Shown piece by piece: positions 32,301 to 36,200 of a DNA stretch of 64,000 bases. How positions within the stretch are numbered: position 1 is the first letter of the stretch; the number at the start of each line of letters is the position of its first letter. Both the position numbers and the translations under genes were made by a program. This DNA comes from Hofstenia miamia (Eukaryota > Xenacoelomorpha > Acoela). Where the stretch lies: NCBI GenBank assembly GCA_004352715.1, contig SCFE01000120.1:431239-495238 (forward strand), given 5' to 3'. The notes beneath the pieces are model-generated. The model made no database searches and had not been told where the DNA came from. It saw only the letters and a list, made by a program, of their open reading frames with translations.

Positions 32301-33548
32301 TCTCAATTTAAAATTATGAAAAACATCAGTTGCTTAAATTGCATATAGTTTTTATAAATCTCAAAGTGGATATTGTGGGTCAAATGCTAATAATGTAGCA
32401 GATATGTCACAAAGTTTAATTGGTTGGGCATTTTTTTGCATTTCCTGATGCATAACTTTGAATATACGTTTGAATAGAGTATGTCTTACTTTCTGTAGTT
32501 ATTAACATGCATGTGTGACAATACACTGTTTATTAATTCATTTATATTTTCATGAAAGTTGTTAAATTTCTTAGGCGAAATCAATAACAGTGGAATTCCA
32601 ATCATAATTACCAAAATTTATTAACCGAAATACTAAAAAATGCAAATTTAAATTTTCAGTTTGAACGTTTATTAATTGAAAGAAAAGAAATGCATACTGA
32701 TATTAAAAAAATAAGTGAATGACTTTTTTTCAACTGAATTATCTATCGGTTGTGCTGAAAATTAGGATGTTGTCTTACTCTGGAATTTTCTGGGCAGAAA
32801 AAAATACAAAGTTTGTATTGACAATCAAAAGAATAGGTTTTTTACTAAGAGCATATAATTTGAATTCCCCAACGGTTTTATTCAACCCAATGGCTATTTT
32901 TCTGATCATTGCATCGTACCAATCAGTCTACCAAATTCCATTAGAAAACCAAAATTTGAAATATTGGATAACCTAAACTCTCCACCCCATTCCATCCCAC
33001 AAGAGCCATGGGGCCCTACGAATACCCACCCTACTGTAAAAGCTTGATAAACCCCTAAATTTGAGAGAATTTGTAAAAATATGTAGAAATTTAGGTGTTT
33101 TCAGCAGCCATTATCAAAACAGCTTAAAATTTTGTTAATAAAATCTAAATAATTTGACAACCATGAGACTTAATACAAAACTACCAGTTTTATCCCTCAA
33201 ACCATCTTTTTTTAAATGTACATACCCAATTTCAAAGCATTTCAATGATTTGTTTTTTCTCAACAGTGTTTCATAAACTGGAAAGTTCTGCAGAAAGTAA
33301 AACTGAACCATTCAATTTTGAATATTTTGAGGAAATTTGATATTCAATGGTATCCACGTATTATTCCTTGACAAATTGTTGTTCAATTCTTGCATAATGC
33401 AGCCCGTTCAATTATTTATTCCAAAAGTTTTCTTATTAACAATTCCTTGCTAACTAAAATTTAGGAGGAAAACAAGGATGAAGGAATCAGTGACCGCAGT
33501 GAAACCAATTCGAACATTTCAATGAGTGATTCTTTTGGTGACGAATAA
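309..33548 (+). CDS. Multi-exon gene for an unrecognised coiled-coil protein
   Basis: At least 13 exons can be joined: 309-665, 5206-5273, 5316-5379, 6339-6469, 7860-7907, 8355-8501, 9332-9439, 9489-9620, 11051-11200, 28450-28806, 30763-30822, 31255-31393, 31542-31711 and 33465-33548, the last ending in TAA. All have AG acceptors and GT donors, and almost all junctions are phase 0. The product is about 670 residues. It has a basic, Ser/Tyr-rich N-terminus, then short exons rich in Leu, Glu, Gln and Lys that look like coiled coil (for example LESQLSKVK, LEAELREKC, LKQKVEVLE). The C-terminal half is acidic and Ser-rich, and the protein ends SMSDSFGDE. I do not recognise the family; a cytoskeletal or centrosomal scaffold is only a guess. 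One junction (6339-6469 to 7860) is out of phase, so one exon is missing or a GC donor is used there. The gene hosts many transposons and an antisense transporter gene in its introns. Confidence 0.75.
2610..2875 (+). pseudogene. hAT transposase C-terminal fragment (decayed)
   Basis: The translation contains ESERRFTMVGHIF followed by NRTFFKRK. After a one-frame shift it reads ENAVETLMVLKETRPNK. This matches the conserved hAT dimerisation region in order: Ser-Glu-Arg-x-Phe, then Gly-x-Ile, then Asn-Arg, then a block like NxxALVFLK. The frameshift and the absence of an upstream catalytic domain show that it is a relic. The family call rests on motif recognition only. Confidence 0.6.
3675..3764. 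other. Assembly gap inside a TA microsatellite
   Basis: Ninety Ns are bounded on both sides by TA dinucleotide repeats (3651-3674 and 3765-3786). The gap is therefore a collapsed or unread TA microsatellite, not missing unique sequence. Confidence 0.9.
3786..4166. mobile_element. Putative MITE inserted in TA-repeat DNA
   Basis: The left end reads AGAATACCGTCTCCTATTCG. The right end, read in reverse complement, reads AGTATTCCTTCGCTATTCGC, so the two are an imperfect terminal inverted repeat. Both ends abut TA repeats, which suits a TA-targeting element of the Tc1/mariner/pogo type. There is no coding capacity. Confidence 0.45.
4166..4189. repeat. AT dinucleotide microsatellite
   Basis: About eleven AT units lie directly next to the right end of the preceding putative MITE. 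Confidence 0.8.
4621..4907. mobile_element. Short hAT-type element with 8-bp target-site duplication
   Basis: The 287-bp segment is flanked by the exact 8-bp direct repeat ATAGAACC (4613-4620 and 4908-4915), the target-site size of hAT elements. Its ends are G-rich on the left (AGGATCGTGGCTAGGGGAGG) and C-rich on the right (near CCATGGCCCCCC), an imperfect inverted arrangement common in animal hAT MITEs. It encodes nothing. Confidence 0.6.
5206..5273 (+). CDS. Coiled-coil gene, exon 2
   Basis: The acceptor is TTTAG at 5201-5205 and the donor is GTGAGT at 5274. The frame (phase 0 in, phase 2 out) reads KRQEEKVESLAISLSNVEQ, a typical coiled-coil stretch. It joins the next exon in frame across an intron of only 42 nt. 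Confidence 0.72.
5316..5379 (+). CDS. Coiled-coil gene, exon 3
   Basis: The acceptor is TTTTAG ending at 5315 and the donor is GTAAGA at 5380. Entering in phase 2 it reads YEQLIQDLESQLSKVKSDN and leaves in phase 0. The heptad-like spacing of Leu residues fits coiled coil. Confidence 0.75.
6339..6469 (+). CDS. Coiled-coil gene, exon 4
   Basis: The acceptor is CCTAG ending at 6338. The frame reads KTLRISNLEAELREKCAIEE, then ILKRELQQAQSS, a charged coiled-coil segment. The obvious donor GTAAGA at 6470 leaves it in phase 2, which does not match the phase-0 exon at 7860. A GC donor two bases upstream (G then GCAAGT at 6468) would leave it in phase 1 and fit the candidate exon at 6859. Confidence 0.68.
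6859..6947 (+). CDS. Candidate extra exon of the coiled-coil gene
   Basis: A good acceptor (TTTTTTTGCAG) ends at 6858 and a donor (AAG then GTTAGA) follows at 6948. The frame is open in phase 1 in, phase 0 out, and reads SKFFQTKYITMHSSRHHVCV and onward. That phase would link exon 4, if it used a GC donor, to the exon at 7860. The peptide is not coiled-coil-like, so this is tentative. Confidence 0.3.
7432..7551. other. Assembly gap in a TA microsatellite
   Basis: One hundred and twenty Ns are bounded by TA repeats (7418-7431 and 7552-7584). It lies in an intron of the coiled-coil gene, in the interval where one exon appears to be missing. Confidence 0.85.
7860..7907 (+). CDS. Coiled-coil gene, small exon (16 codons)
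   Basis: The acceptor is AAAGCAG ending at 7859 and the donor is GTAAGT at 7908. In phase 0 it reads AMSRSSDAINSNEEDF. The next exon at 8355 also needs phase 0, which supports this frame. Confidence 0.6.
8355..8501 (+). CDS. Coiled-coil gene, 49-codon exon
   Basis: The acceptor is GTTTTAG ending at 8354 and the donor is GTTATT at 8502. It is phase 0 in and out and reads KRKSKKYEELFYRLQAQNNQ and onward to HIETIQ. It is rich in Leu, Gln and Lys, consistent with coiled coil. Confidence 0.75.
8725..9207. mobile_element. hAT-type MITE with perfect TIR and 8-bp TSD
   Basis: The element starts TAAGGCTGTGCGAGTAC and ends with its exact reverse complement, a 17-bp terminal inverted repeat. It is flanked on both sides by the 8-bp repeat GCGTTCTT (8717-8724 and 9208-9215). 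The subterminal regions are packed with short GAGTA/CGAGTA motifs in both orientations, as hAT transposase binding sites often are. The interior has no coding capacity. It lies in an intron of the coiled-coil gene. Confidence 0.88.
9332..9439 (+). CDS. Coiled-coil gene, 36-codon exon
   Basis: The acceptor is TTTTTTAG ending at 9331 and the donor is GTAAGA at 9440. It is phase 0 in and out and contains EKCLDDISKQIIQALISQ. It is separated from the next exon by an intron of only 49 nt. Confidence 0.72.
9489..9620 (+). CDS. Coiled-coil gene, 44-codon exon
   Basis: The acceptor is ATATTTAG ending at 9488 and the donor is GTATTT at 9621. It is phase 0 in and out and reads QLRDECQTLKQKVEVLENQN and onward, a strong coiled-coil signature, then a Ser-rich stretch. 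Confidence 0.78.
9680..9785. mobile_element. hAT MITE fragment running into an assembly gap
   Basis: The segment starts CAGACTTGTAAACGAGGCGA and continues with the same GAGCC-rich body as the complete copy at 10,080-10,420. It is cut off by the N run. Bases just left of it are repeated just right of the gap, so the local structure is doubtful. Confidence 0.6.
9786..10006. other. Assembly gap with repeated flank
   Basis: A run of 221 Ns. A 29-base stretch starting TAAACTATCTACTTAAACC occurs both before the gap (9644-9672) and immediately after it (10,007-10,035). This suggests overlapping contig ends or a misjoin. Confidence 0.8.
10080..10420. mobile_element. Complete 341-bp hAT MITE (GAGCC family)
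   Basis: The ends are CAGACTTGTCAACGAGCCGA and its exact reverse complement (20 bp). The element is flanked by the 8-bp duplication TACTTTGG (10,072-10,079 and 10,421-10,428). Subterminal ACGAGCCGAGCC motifs recur. A second complete copy of the same length is at 15,685-16,025. The interior is AT-rich and non-coding. Confidence 0.92.
10429..11050. other. Intronic stretch with a single-N contig join
   Basis: This is an AT-rich intron of the coiled-coil gene. A lone N at 10,949 is flanked on both sides by GTAGCC, suggesting a contig join. Nearby C-rich sequence (about 10,987-10,999) looks like the end of another short transposon, but its limits cannot be set. Confidence 0.5.
11051..11200 (+). 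CDS. Coiled-coil gene, 50-codon exon before the giant intron
   Basis: The acceptor is TTTTTTAG ending at 11,050 and the donor is GTAAGA at 11,201. It is phase 0 in and out and reads MLLAQLRESTAKSKRLLRQS, then a Ser-rich segment ending PKNNE. The next exon I can place is 17 kb away at 28,450, also phase 0. Confidence 0.78.
11271..11337. repeat. CAA trinucleotide repeat, likely LINE 3' tail
   Basis: About twenty CAA/AAC units lie just below the stop codon of the minus-strand LINE C-terminus at 11,392. Read on the minus strand this is a TTG repeat after the coding end, the kind of simple-repeat tail that CR1/L2-like and related non-LTR elements carry. Confidence 0.7.
11392..11734 (-). pseudogene. 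Non-LTR retrotransposon reverse transcriptase C-terminus
   Basis: The minus-strand frame runs from the N gap down to a stop at 11,392. It contains FFFSRITKLANYVHLNTNID and ends in a Cys-rich tail (VCTHFLVCNCNIC). This resembles the C-terminal region of CR1/Jockey-type LINE polyproteins, where an F-x-R-x-x-K-x-x-N motif is followed by a Cys-rich end. The upstream RT core is hidden in the gap at 11,735-12,734, so integrity is unknown. Confidence 0.6.
11735..12734. other. Assembly gap of exactly 1,000 Ns
   Basis: The round number suggests a default gap size. It interrupts a minus-strand LINE. Confidence 0.95.
12735..13239. other. Intronic AT-rich stretch
   Basis: I see no exon, element terminus or repeat that I can support here. 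Confidence 0.4.
13313..13331. repeat. CA dinucleotide repeat
   Basis: A short CA run lies next to TA-rich sequence in the 3' flank of a LINE fragment. The right arm of the duplication lacks the long CA run at the matching place. Confidence 0.7.
14091..15540 (-). pseudogene. Decayed LINE reverse transcriptase, copy 1
   Basis: Read on the minus strand, segments match the RT in the right order. First comes FKDQLKLANITPVSKKDDTN with NYRPISL (about 15,200-15,080), then GTILGPLLFNIYVNDL (about 14,960-14,900). The gap hides the catalytic YxDD region. The C-terminal INSKTQLIHALVLSHLNYVC lies at 14,546-14,349. Several stops and frame changes break it. The same relic is present at about 24,970-26,400. 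Confidence 0.75.
14662..14843. other. Assembly gap of 182 Ns inside the LINE
   Basis: The near-identical copy at 25,543-25,676 is unbroken and shows only about 134 bases here, so the gap size is probably overestimated. Confidence 0.85.
15685..16025. mobile_element. Second complete 341-bp hAT MITE (GAGCC family)
   Basis: It has the same length and body as the copy at 10,080-10,420, with near-perfect ends (TAGACTTGTCAACGAGC at the left). It is flanked by a different 8-bp duplication, ATCCTGAT (15,677-15,684 and 16,026-16,033). The different target site shows an independent insertion. Confidence 0.9.
16560..16722 (+). pseudogene. LINE reverse transcriptase fragment, plus strand
   Basis: The plus-strand frame reads FDFKLKNCNVPTVDTFKYFS then ELMAKFNTHIN. 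This matches the RT thumb region (TFKYLGIxL...L.FN.HI). It lies head to head with the minus-strand LINE to its left. The same fragment, inverted, is at 44,888-45,015. Confidence 0.6.
17050..17290 (-). pseudogene. Short decayed coding fragment shared with 44,339-44,524
   Basis: The minus-strand translation includes NLQSKTVSGFIRKANHHLNE followed by an acidic stretch and SAMSEWII. The inverted copy at 44,339-44,524 keeps an open frame with QSKTVSGSIRNANRHLKELL and ENSDDDYDAMSEWIIV. It resembles the end of a transposase-like protein, but I cannot name a family. Confidence 0.35.
17804..17809 (-). promoter_or_regulatory. Polyadenylation signal of transporter copy 1
   Basis: AATAAA on the minus strand lies about 105 nt beyond the stop codon. 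The same motif is at the same distance in copy 2 (43,802-43,807). Confidence 0.6.
17914..19386 (-). CDS. Sialin-like SLC17 anion transporter, intact intronless copy
   Basis: This is a single open frame of 490 residues, the usual length for SLC17 proteins of the major facilitator superfamily, with about twelve hydrophobic segments. Family hallmarks are RVNLSVAILVM after helix 1 (Arg36), GYVITQIPAGWFADKYGG (about residues 97-114), NRVLIGFFEGGTYPA (Arg147 and Glu154, the charged pair typical of the family) and FLRGWPLAFYIWGAFGVVWF. The loop after helix 1 has three N-glycosylation sequons (NNS, NIS, NLT), as in sialin. The predicted role is proton-coupled or sodium-coupled export of organic anions such as sialic acid, at the lysosome or plasma membrane. 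Substrate and location are inference. SLC17 genes normally have several introns, so the single exon suggests a retrocopy. It lies antisense in the 17-kb intron of the coiled-coil gene. Confidence 0.93.
   Translation of the reverse strand: MHSMADDKLEWRVFFTHRILLTTLSGVGVLAVYAMRVNLSVAILVMANANKEDDFQNNSNISIDCFRSKLEGNLTKIYQFNWNDKMVSNVLASFFYGYVITQIPAGWFADKYGGSFVFGIGIFLSSVFTITCPLAADMGYYYFLVNRVLIGFFEGGTYPALTALICKWSPNFEQTFTLNYAYSFSQMGIIVGMPASAFLCKLSFLRGWPLAFYIWGAFGVVWFGFWLAIGKDSPEKSPFVSQKEADLIIRTRNSPKESVDVPWLKVICNPYLLLFYYCNFGFTYNFYLYATCLPLYINKVLGLELMGDSFLSVLPFIGFVVMYLMNSYLTDYIRSHGILSTLFTRRLIYVVGSIVSTACMVSIGYAGCDWQIVIALLTIGLSFSSLIFAQLGPALVETAPNFIGLIYSIGNTFSNLAGIVAPVTVAYFTSENEFSIENWQKVFNMAAFFYASSTICFFVAFRNKALHWAVNTRDSSLIDQYDSIETLSST
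19387..19490 (-). promoter_or_regulatory. Shared 5' flank of transporter copies
   Basis: About 100 bp upstream of the start codon are nearly identical to the upstream flank of copy 3 (48,858-48,958), and a more diverged version precedes copy 2. All three keep GAATGCATT upstream of the ATG. Conservation ends abruptly near GTACG. It may include promoter or 5' UTR sequence, which is inference. Confidence 0.5.
19490..22010. other. Flank upstream of transporter copy 1
   Basis: There is no intact gene. Pieces at about 20,640-20,760 and 21,520-21,745 match the region upstream of transporter copy 2 in inverted orientation. A 46-bp exact tandem duplication is at 20,989-21,080. The rest is AT-rich sequence without features I can support. 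Confidence 0.5.
20989..21080. repeat. Exact 46-bp tandem duplication
   Basis: The unit starting GTTATAAGAATAATCACATG occurs twice in direct succession (20,989-21,034 and 21,035-21,080) without an intervening base. Confidence 0.9.
22307..22850 (+). pseudogene. Captured coding fragment, possibly CNH-domain-like (left copy)
   Basis: A frame from 22,307 reads SADVAEEMAILFESPNEIAG and onward. It meets a TAG at 22,499-22,501 and resumes as EFPKTFRVNMLNSPAKW. Another frame from about 22,580 reads KWMAGTRDGLFLVGVGERI, then KAVKDLVFICDYPVITICAT. The A/LGTxxGLFxV pattern recalls the start of citron-homology (CNH) domains; this identification is weak. Base composition and codon-like texture differ from the AT-rich surroundings. 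An inverted copy of the second part is at 48,495-48,800. Confidence 0.35.
23050..23244 (+). other. Open segment shared by duplicated blocks
   Basis: The frame contains EQKYPTYSSERRRPTAQ followed by KRNDLCIISHYLGKEEYKDN. The inverted copy at 47,920-48,153 keeps nearly the same peptide. It may be a relic of a host exon, but I do not recognise it. Confidence 0.3.
23581..23823 (+). other. Short open frame shared by duplicated blocks
   Basis: The frame starts MNNSLLLNVRIITLADVSQI and continues through ARSEHLRELHKAIKLQF. It is present inverted at 47,378-47,617, and a degraded version is near 39,430-39,520. Its last third runs into sequence like a hAT terminus (CAGGGGTGGATACAG). Function is unknown. 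Confidence 0.3.
24330..26515. repeat. Direct duplication, copy 2 (pair at 13,440-15,684)
   Basis: This copy is nearly identical to copy 1, including the short minus-strand LINE frames at 24,972-25,427, and ends at the same hAT MITE target site (26,508-26,515). It is uninterrupted where copy 1 has an N gap. Confidence 0.88.
24972..26400 (-). pseudogene. Decayed LINE reverse transcriptase, copy 2
   Basis: This has the same RT motifs and lesions as the relic at 14,091-15,540. The segment hidden there is visible here (25,543-25,676). On the minus strand it reads TQFCIIKGKNSKTDTSKCAL across frame, the region after the catalytic box. Confidence 0.72.
26516..26563. mobile_element. hAT MITE (GAGCC family) start, cut by gap
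   Basis: The first 48 bases match the start of the element at 15,685, next to the same target sequence ATCCTGAT. The rest falls in the 1,000-N gap. Confidence 0.75.
26564..27563. other. Assembly gap of exactly 1,000 Ns
   Basis: This is a default-size gap. It joins a hAT MITE on the left to a different LINE fragment on the right. Confidence 0.95.
27564..27779 (-). pseudogene. LINE reverse transcriptase fragment with the catalytic FADD box
   Basis: The minus-strand frame includes FLFADDLKLFSNDLND, the catalytic (Y/F)xDD motif of reverse transcriptases, followed by LYNWCLENNAKFNEEKFQLL, the usual downstream region. It runs into the gap, so its extent is unknown. Confidence 0.75.
27780..27811. 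other. Single-N contig join with 31-base overlap
   Basis: The 31 bases after the N (27,781-27,811) repeat exactly the bases at 27,606-27,636, starting CTAGCAACTGAAATTTTTCC. This is what is expected if two overlapping contigs were abutted without merging. Confidence 0.75.
28450..28806 (+). CDS. Coiled-coil gene, 119-codon exon after the giant intron
   Basis: The acceptor is TTTTTTTAG ending at 28,449 and the donor is GTAGGT at 28,807. It is phase 0 in and out. It includes PHYVNLIIPPKLPEKKN and a C-terminal helical stretch, KKFEKALNQSLNKLKTL. It is open throughout 357 bases, which is unlikely by chance in such AT-rich DNA. Confidence 0.8.
28807..30762. other. Intron of the coiled-coil gene with an exon echo
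   Basis: I see no other exon. A 32-base exact copy of part of the preceding exon is at 29,308-29,339. Confidence 0.55.
30763..30822 (+). CDS. Coiled-coil gene, 20-codon exon
   Basis: The acceptor is CCCTAG ending at 30,762 and the donor is GTAAGA at 30,823. It is phase 0 and reads EEKASDRESQESKNSTSARI, a charged Ser-rich linker. Confidence 0.65.
31255..31393 (+). CDS. Coiled-coil gene, acidic exon
   Basis: The acceptor is GTTTAG ending at 31,254 and the donor is GTGAAA at 31,394. It is phase 0 in, phase 1 out. It includes VEDVLEKWTQSLVDSDDDSQ, an acidic segment. The phase matches the next exon. Confidence 0.75.
31542..31711 (+). CDS. Coiled-coil gene, 57-codon exon
   Basis: The acceptor is CATATAG ending at 31,541 and the donor is GTTAGA at 31,712. 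Entering in phase 1 it reads STPSFKRKSLRDVNFNPP, then ILAEFDFLNHIDDEDVKSKV, and leaves in phase 0. Confidence 0.75.
31712..33464. other. Last intron of the coiled-coil gene
   Basis: I see no exon. Two related stretches, at 31,889-31,960 and 32,156-32,200, both start ATAGGTGGAAG and share GTCGACCTGCAG-like sequence with GGGTC repeats. They are probably parts of a short transposon whose ends I cannot define. Confidence 0.45.
33465..33548 (+). CDS. Coiled-coil gene, terminal exon
   Basis: The acceptor is ATTTAG ending at 33,464. It is phase 0, with 27 codons ending SMSDSFGDE and then TAA. The acidic Ser-rich C-terminus fits the preceding exons. Confidence 0.72.
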   Translation, partial: EENKDEGISDRSETNSNISMSDSFGDE

Positions 33549-33767
33549 ACTAGTTTATTTTTTTAAATTGATTTTGTACATGTGTGAATAGTTTAGAAAA
33601 GATTTAGACAACTACTTCCAAGAAAACATGAAGAGTAAAATCATTACGTTTGAAGGAATATTTGGAACTGCACAAAATCTTTTTGAATGCGGCCATGGTG
33701 CGTTATTATAGTTCATGTTATAAGTGATACACTTTCGGTCATAGGAACCATTTTGAGAAAATTGTTA

Positions 33768-33810
<43 letters not shown>

Positions 33811-34643
33811 GGTGATGACTTTTCACACCAAAGTAAATTTTTAACTTCTTGGTTACTGGGAGCGAAGCATTTCCAGTTTGATTGAATAAAATACGGATGA
33901 GGACTTTGTAAGGAAAATATATTTATTTGAATGTTTTTATTAATATTGATTAAAACTTCATTAATGCTAATCACCATTCGATTGGAGAAATATCCAACCC
34001 GTTAAAAAATGCAAATAAATGGCTGTTTACCGTATCAAAAAATAATGGATGTTAGTCAGCATTTGTTTGGAGAAAGATACAAAACGCTAAATATTGCAAA
34101 TCTACATTTGTTTCGGATAGTACATATTCTCATCTGGTTAGTTTCGCGTCCATACTAACTCATATTGTTGCTTCCTATTTTCTAATCTAAGGTAAAATTT
34201 AAAAATTAAATAGAATCAGTCAGGTTTAAATATTTGAAATTACATTTTAATCCCTGCTACCTTTCAGAATCTTTCCAATACAAACATTATAAAATGGTCA
34301 ATGAAAATTAACAATTATTTTTGAATTCAATTAAGCATAGTAATAACACCTCTTAAAGCATAAACCATATTACCACACATGATAAGAAATTATATCAGCA
34401 AAACTATACATCTAAAGCAGGCGCTCTCTACACGAAATATTTCGCCCTGCAAAATGTTTTTGTCGCATGATAGTGTTCGAAAATAGATTCTCAGTACTAT
34501 CTAATGCATGGAATAAAAGACTTCTTAACGATTTTTATGTTATTTCCAAATCATTTTGTATGGCAAAGCAACGTGCATTGTAGTGTTGCATATCTTCAAC
34601 GGAAATATTTGATAGGTATTGGGGCAATTTGTGATCAACAAAA
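33549..34643. other. Intergenic stretch with a TA microsatellite
   Basis: A TA repeat lies at about 33,767-33,807. I see nothing else I can support. Confidence 0.5.
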
Positions 34644-35194
34644 TACAGGATGTAACAAAAGTAACCAGACGCTTCATTTTACGAGAAATCTAACTGTTCA
34701 TAAAATTAAAAAACGAATAATTTATAGTAGAATGTACAGTGTAGTGAATCTAAATCAACTTACTGAGGTTATAATGTCCAAAACGATGAATCATAAAAGA
34801 AGAAAGTGTTCATAGCAAATGTTTCAGATTATGACCATCATGTTCAATGCATTTGTTAATCCGGTCAAGAACAGACCGGCACACCTTGTTCACCAAATCT
34901 AATGGTATGGCATGAATTTCTTTGAATAGCATTCTTCGGATCGTCCATAGTGCGTGGGTTTCTGCCATAAACTTTGTTCTTTAGTAAGTCTCACAGAAAA
35001 AAGTCGGGTACGGTCAGGTCCGGAGACCGTGCAGGCCAATCGATGGGCCTCTGCGACCCATCTACATGTTGGGAAAGTGGTTGTCCAACCACTCTCGCAC
35101 AAAAAGCGAATAATGGGGCTGAGCTTCATCTTACTGAACTACAGTTTTTTGCTTTCATTTTGGAAGCGTCTGGTTACTTTTGTTACACCCTGTA
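34644..35194 (-). mobile_element. Degenerate Tc1/mariner-like (IS630-type) transposon relic
   Basis: The ends are inverted repeats: TACAGGATGTAACAAAAGTA on the left and, read in reverse complement, TACAGGGTGTAACAAAAGTA on the right. Both end in the TA dinucleotide expected as target duplication. The minus-strand interior, in shifting frames, encodes RPIDWPARSPDLTVPDFFL, which matches the conserved transposase block around the third catalytic acidic residue (SPDLTPxDFFL). The element is only about 550 bp and frameshifted, so it is a non-autonomous relic. Confidence 0.85.
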
Positions 35195-35224
35195 TGTGAT
35201 TATTATACAAAATTGAATTTTAGT

Positions 35225-35408
35225 TAAAAGCTTAGACTAAAAGATATATTTCTCTTAACTTGAGGATCGCCAATTTACAAAATTTTCCCTTTAAGCATGC
35301 ATTATTTAATTAAGAGATATTACGATGTAATTAAACGTTGATTAGAAGTAATTTGTGCTGATGTATGTAGCCATCTTTGATGCGAAGACTTTATAGTATA
35401 TACATAGG
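35225..35408 (-). mobile_element. Penelope-like element 3' end (minus orientation)
   Basis: In reverse complement it matches the region downstream of the GIY-YIG fragment at about 59,570-59,755, including the hairpin-prone CTCAAGTT block and ATATATCTTTTAGTC. It lies in inverted orientation to a shorter copy at 36,115-36,200, with a LINE fragment between the two. Confidence 0.6.
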
Positions 35409-36060
35409 TATCAAGTCTGATTTTGATCCTACAACAGAACTGATGGAATATGTGCAGAACTGGTGCTATGACCATAATTTCAGACTTAATGTTGATAAGA
35501 CAAAGCAACTGATTATTCCATTGAAGGTAAGTCCTGTGTGTCCAAAGTTTTTCAACAGAGTTTTTTCCAGTTGTATTTTGGGAGTCACATTTGATGAAAA
35601 GCTATGTTTTAAGGAGCATGTCGAAAAACTATTAAATCGCGTAAATACTGATCTCTACTTGCTTCGTAGACTTAAGGCATATGGATATTCAAATAAAGAG
35701 CTCTCTTTATTATATGAATCTCTTATAATGAGTAAATTACGGTATTGCTGCACTGTATGGGGAAGCTGCTCAAACGCTCTAAAACAAAAAATTGATTGTT
35801 TTCAAAGAAAAGCTGTTAGGATTAAAGTGATTACAGAATATACTTCAATTCATAATGTTATCAAATTTAGTGACAATTCTCTGTATAAAGACATTATTAA
35901 TAATGATAATCATCTTCTTTCTGGAATTATTCCAGAACGTCAGCCATATGCATTAGAAAGACTTCGAAAAAATCCACCAAAAGCACAAAAACATCTGCAT
36001 AGAAAATTTGAGAATGTGTTCCCCAGTCGATGTATTTCAACTATTAATAAGATATTTTGA
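35377..36060 (+). pseudogene. 5'-truncated LINE reverse transcriptase C-terminus
   Basis: The 227-codon frame covers the RT region after the catalytic box. It has LMEYVQNWCYDHNFRLNVDK with TKQLII, then SCILGVTFDEKLCFKEHVEK (the LGVxxDxxLxFxxHV motif), then LYESLIMSKLRYCCTVWG (the YxSLIxSKLxYCxxVWG thumb motif). This is typical of CR1/Jockey-like elements. The frame is open, but the upstream RT and endonuclease are missing, as expected after 5' truncation. A TTA repeat tail follows the stop. Recent insertion is plausible because the frame is intact. Confidence 0.85.
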
Positions 36061-36083
36061 TGTATTTCAAAATATGAAATAAA

Positions 36084-36108
36084 ACATTATTATTATTATT
36101 ATTATTAT
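36084..36108. repeat. TTA trinucleotide tail of the LINE
   Basis: About eight ATT/TTA units directly follow the 3' UTR of the RT fragment, consistent with a simple-repeat 3' tail of a non-LTR element. Confidence 0.8.
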
Positions 36109-36114
36109 ATTATA

Positions 36115-36200
36115 TTTACAGGGAAAATTTTGAAAATAGACTAAGCTCAAGTTGAGCGAAATATATCTTTTAGTCTAATATTTCTACTAAAATTATTAAA
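36115..36200 (+). mobile_element. Penelope-like 3' UTR fragment (plus orientation)
   Basis: It shares GAAAATTTTG, CTCAAGTTGAGCGAAATATA and TCTTTTAGTC with the sequence at 59,690-59,760, downstream of a GIY-YIG relic. It is inverted relative to 35,225-35,310. Confidence 0.55.
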
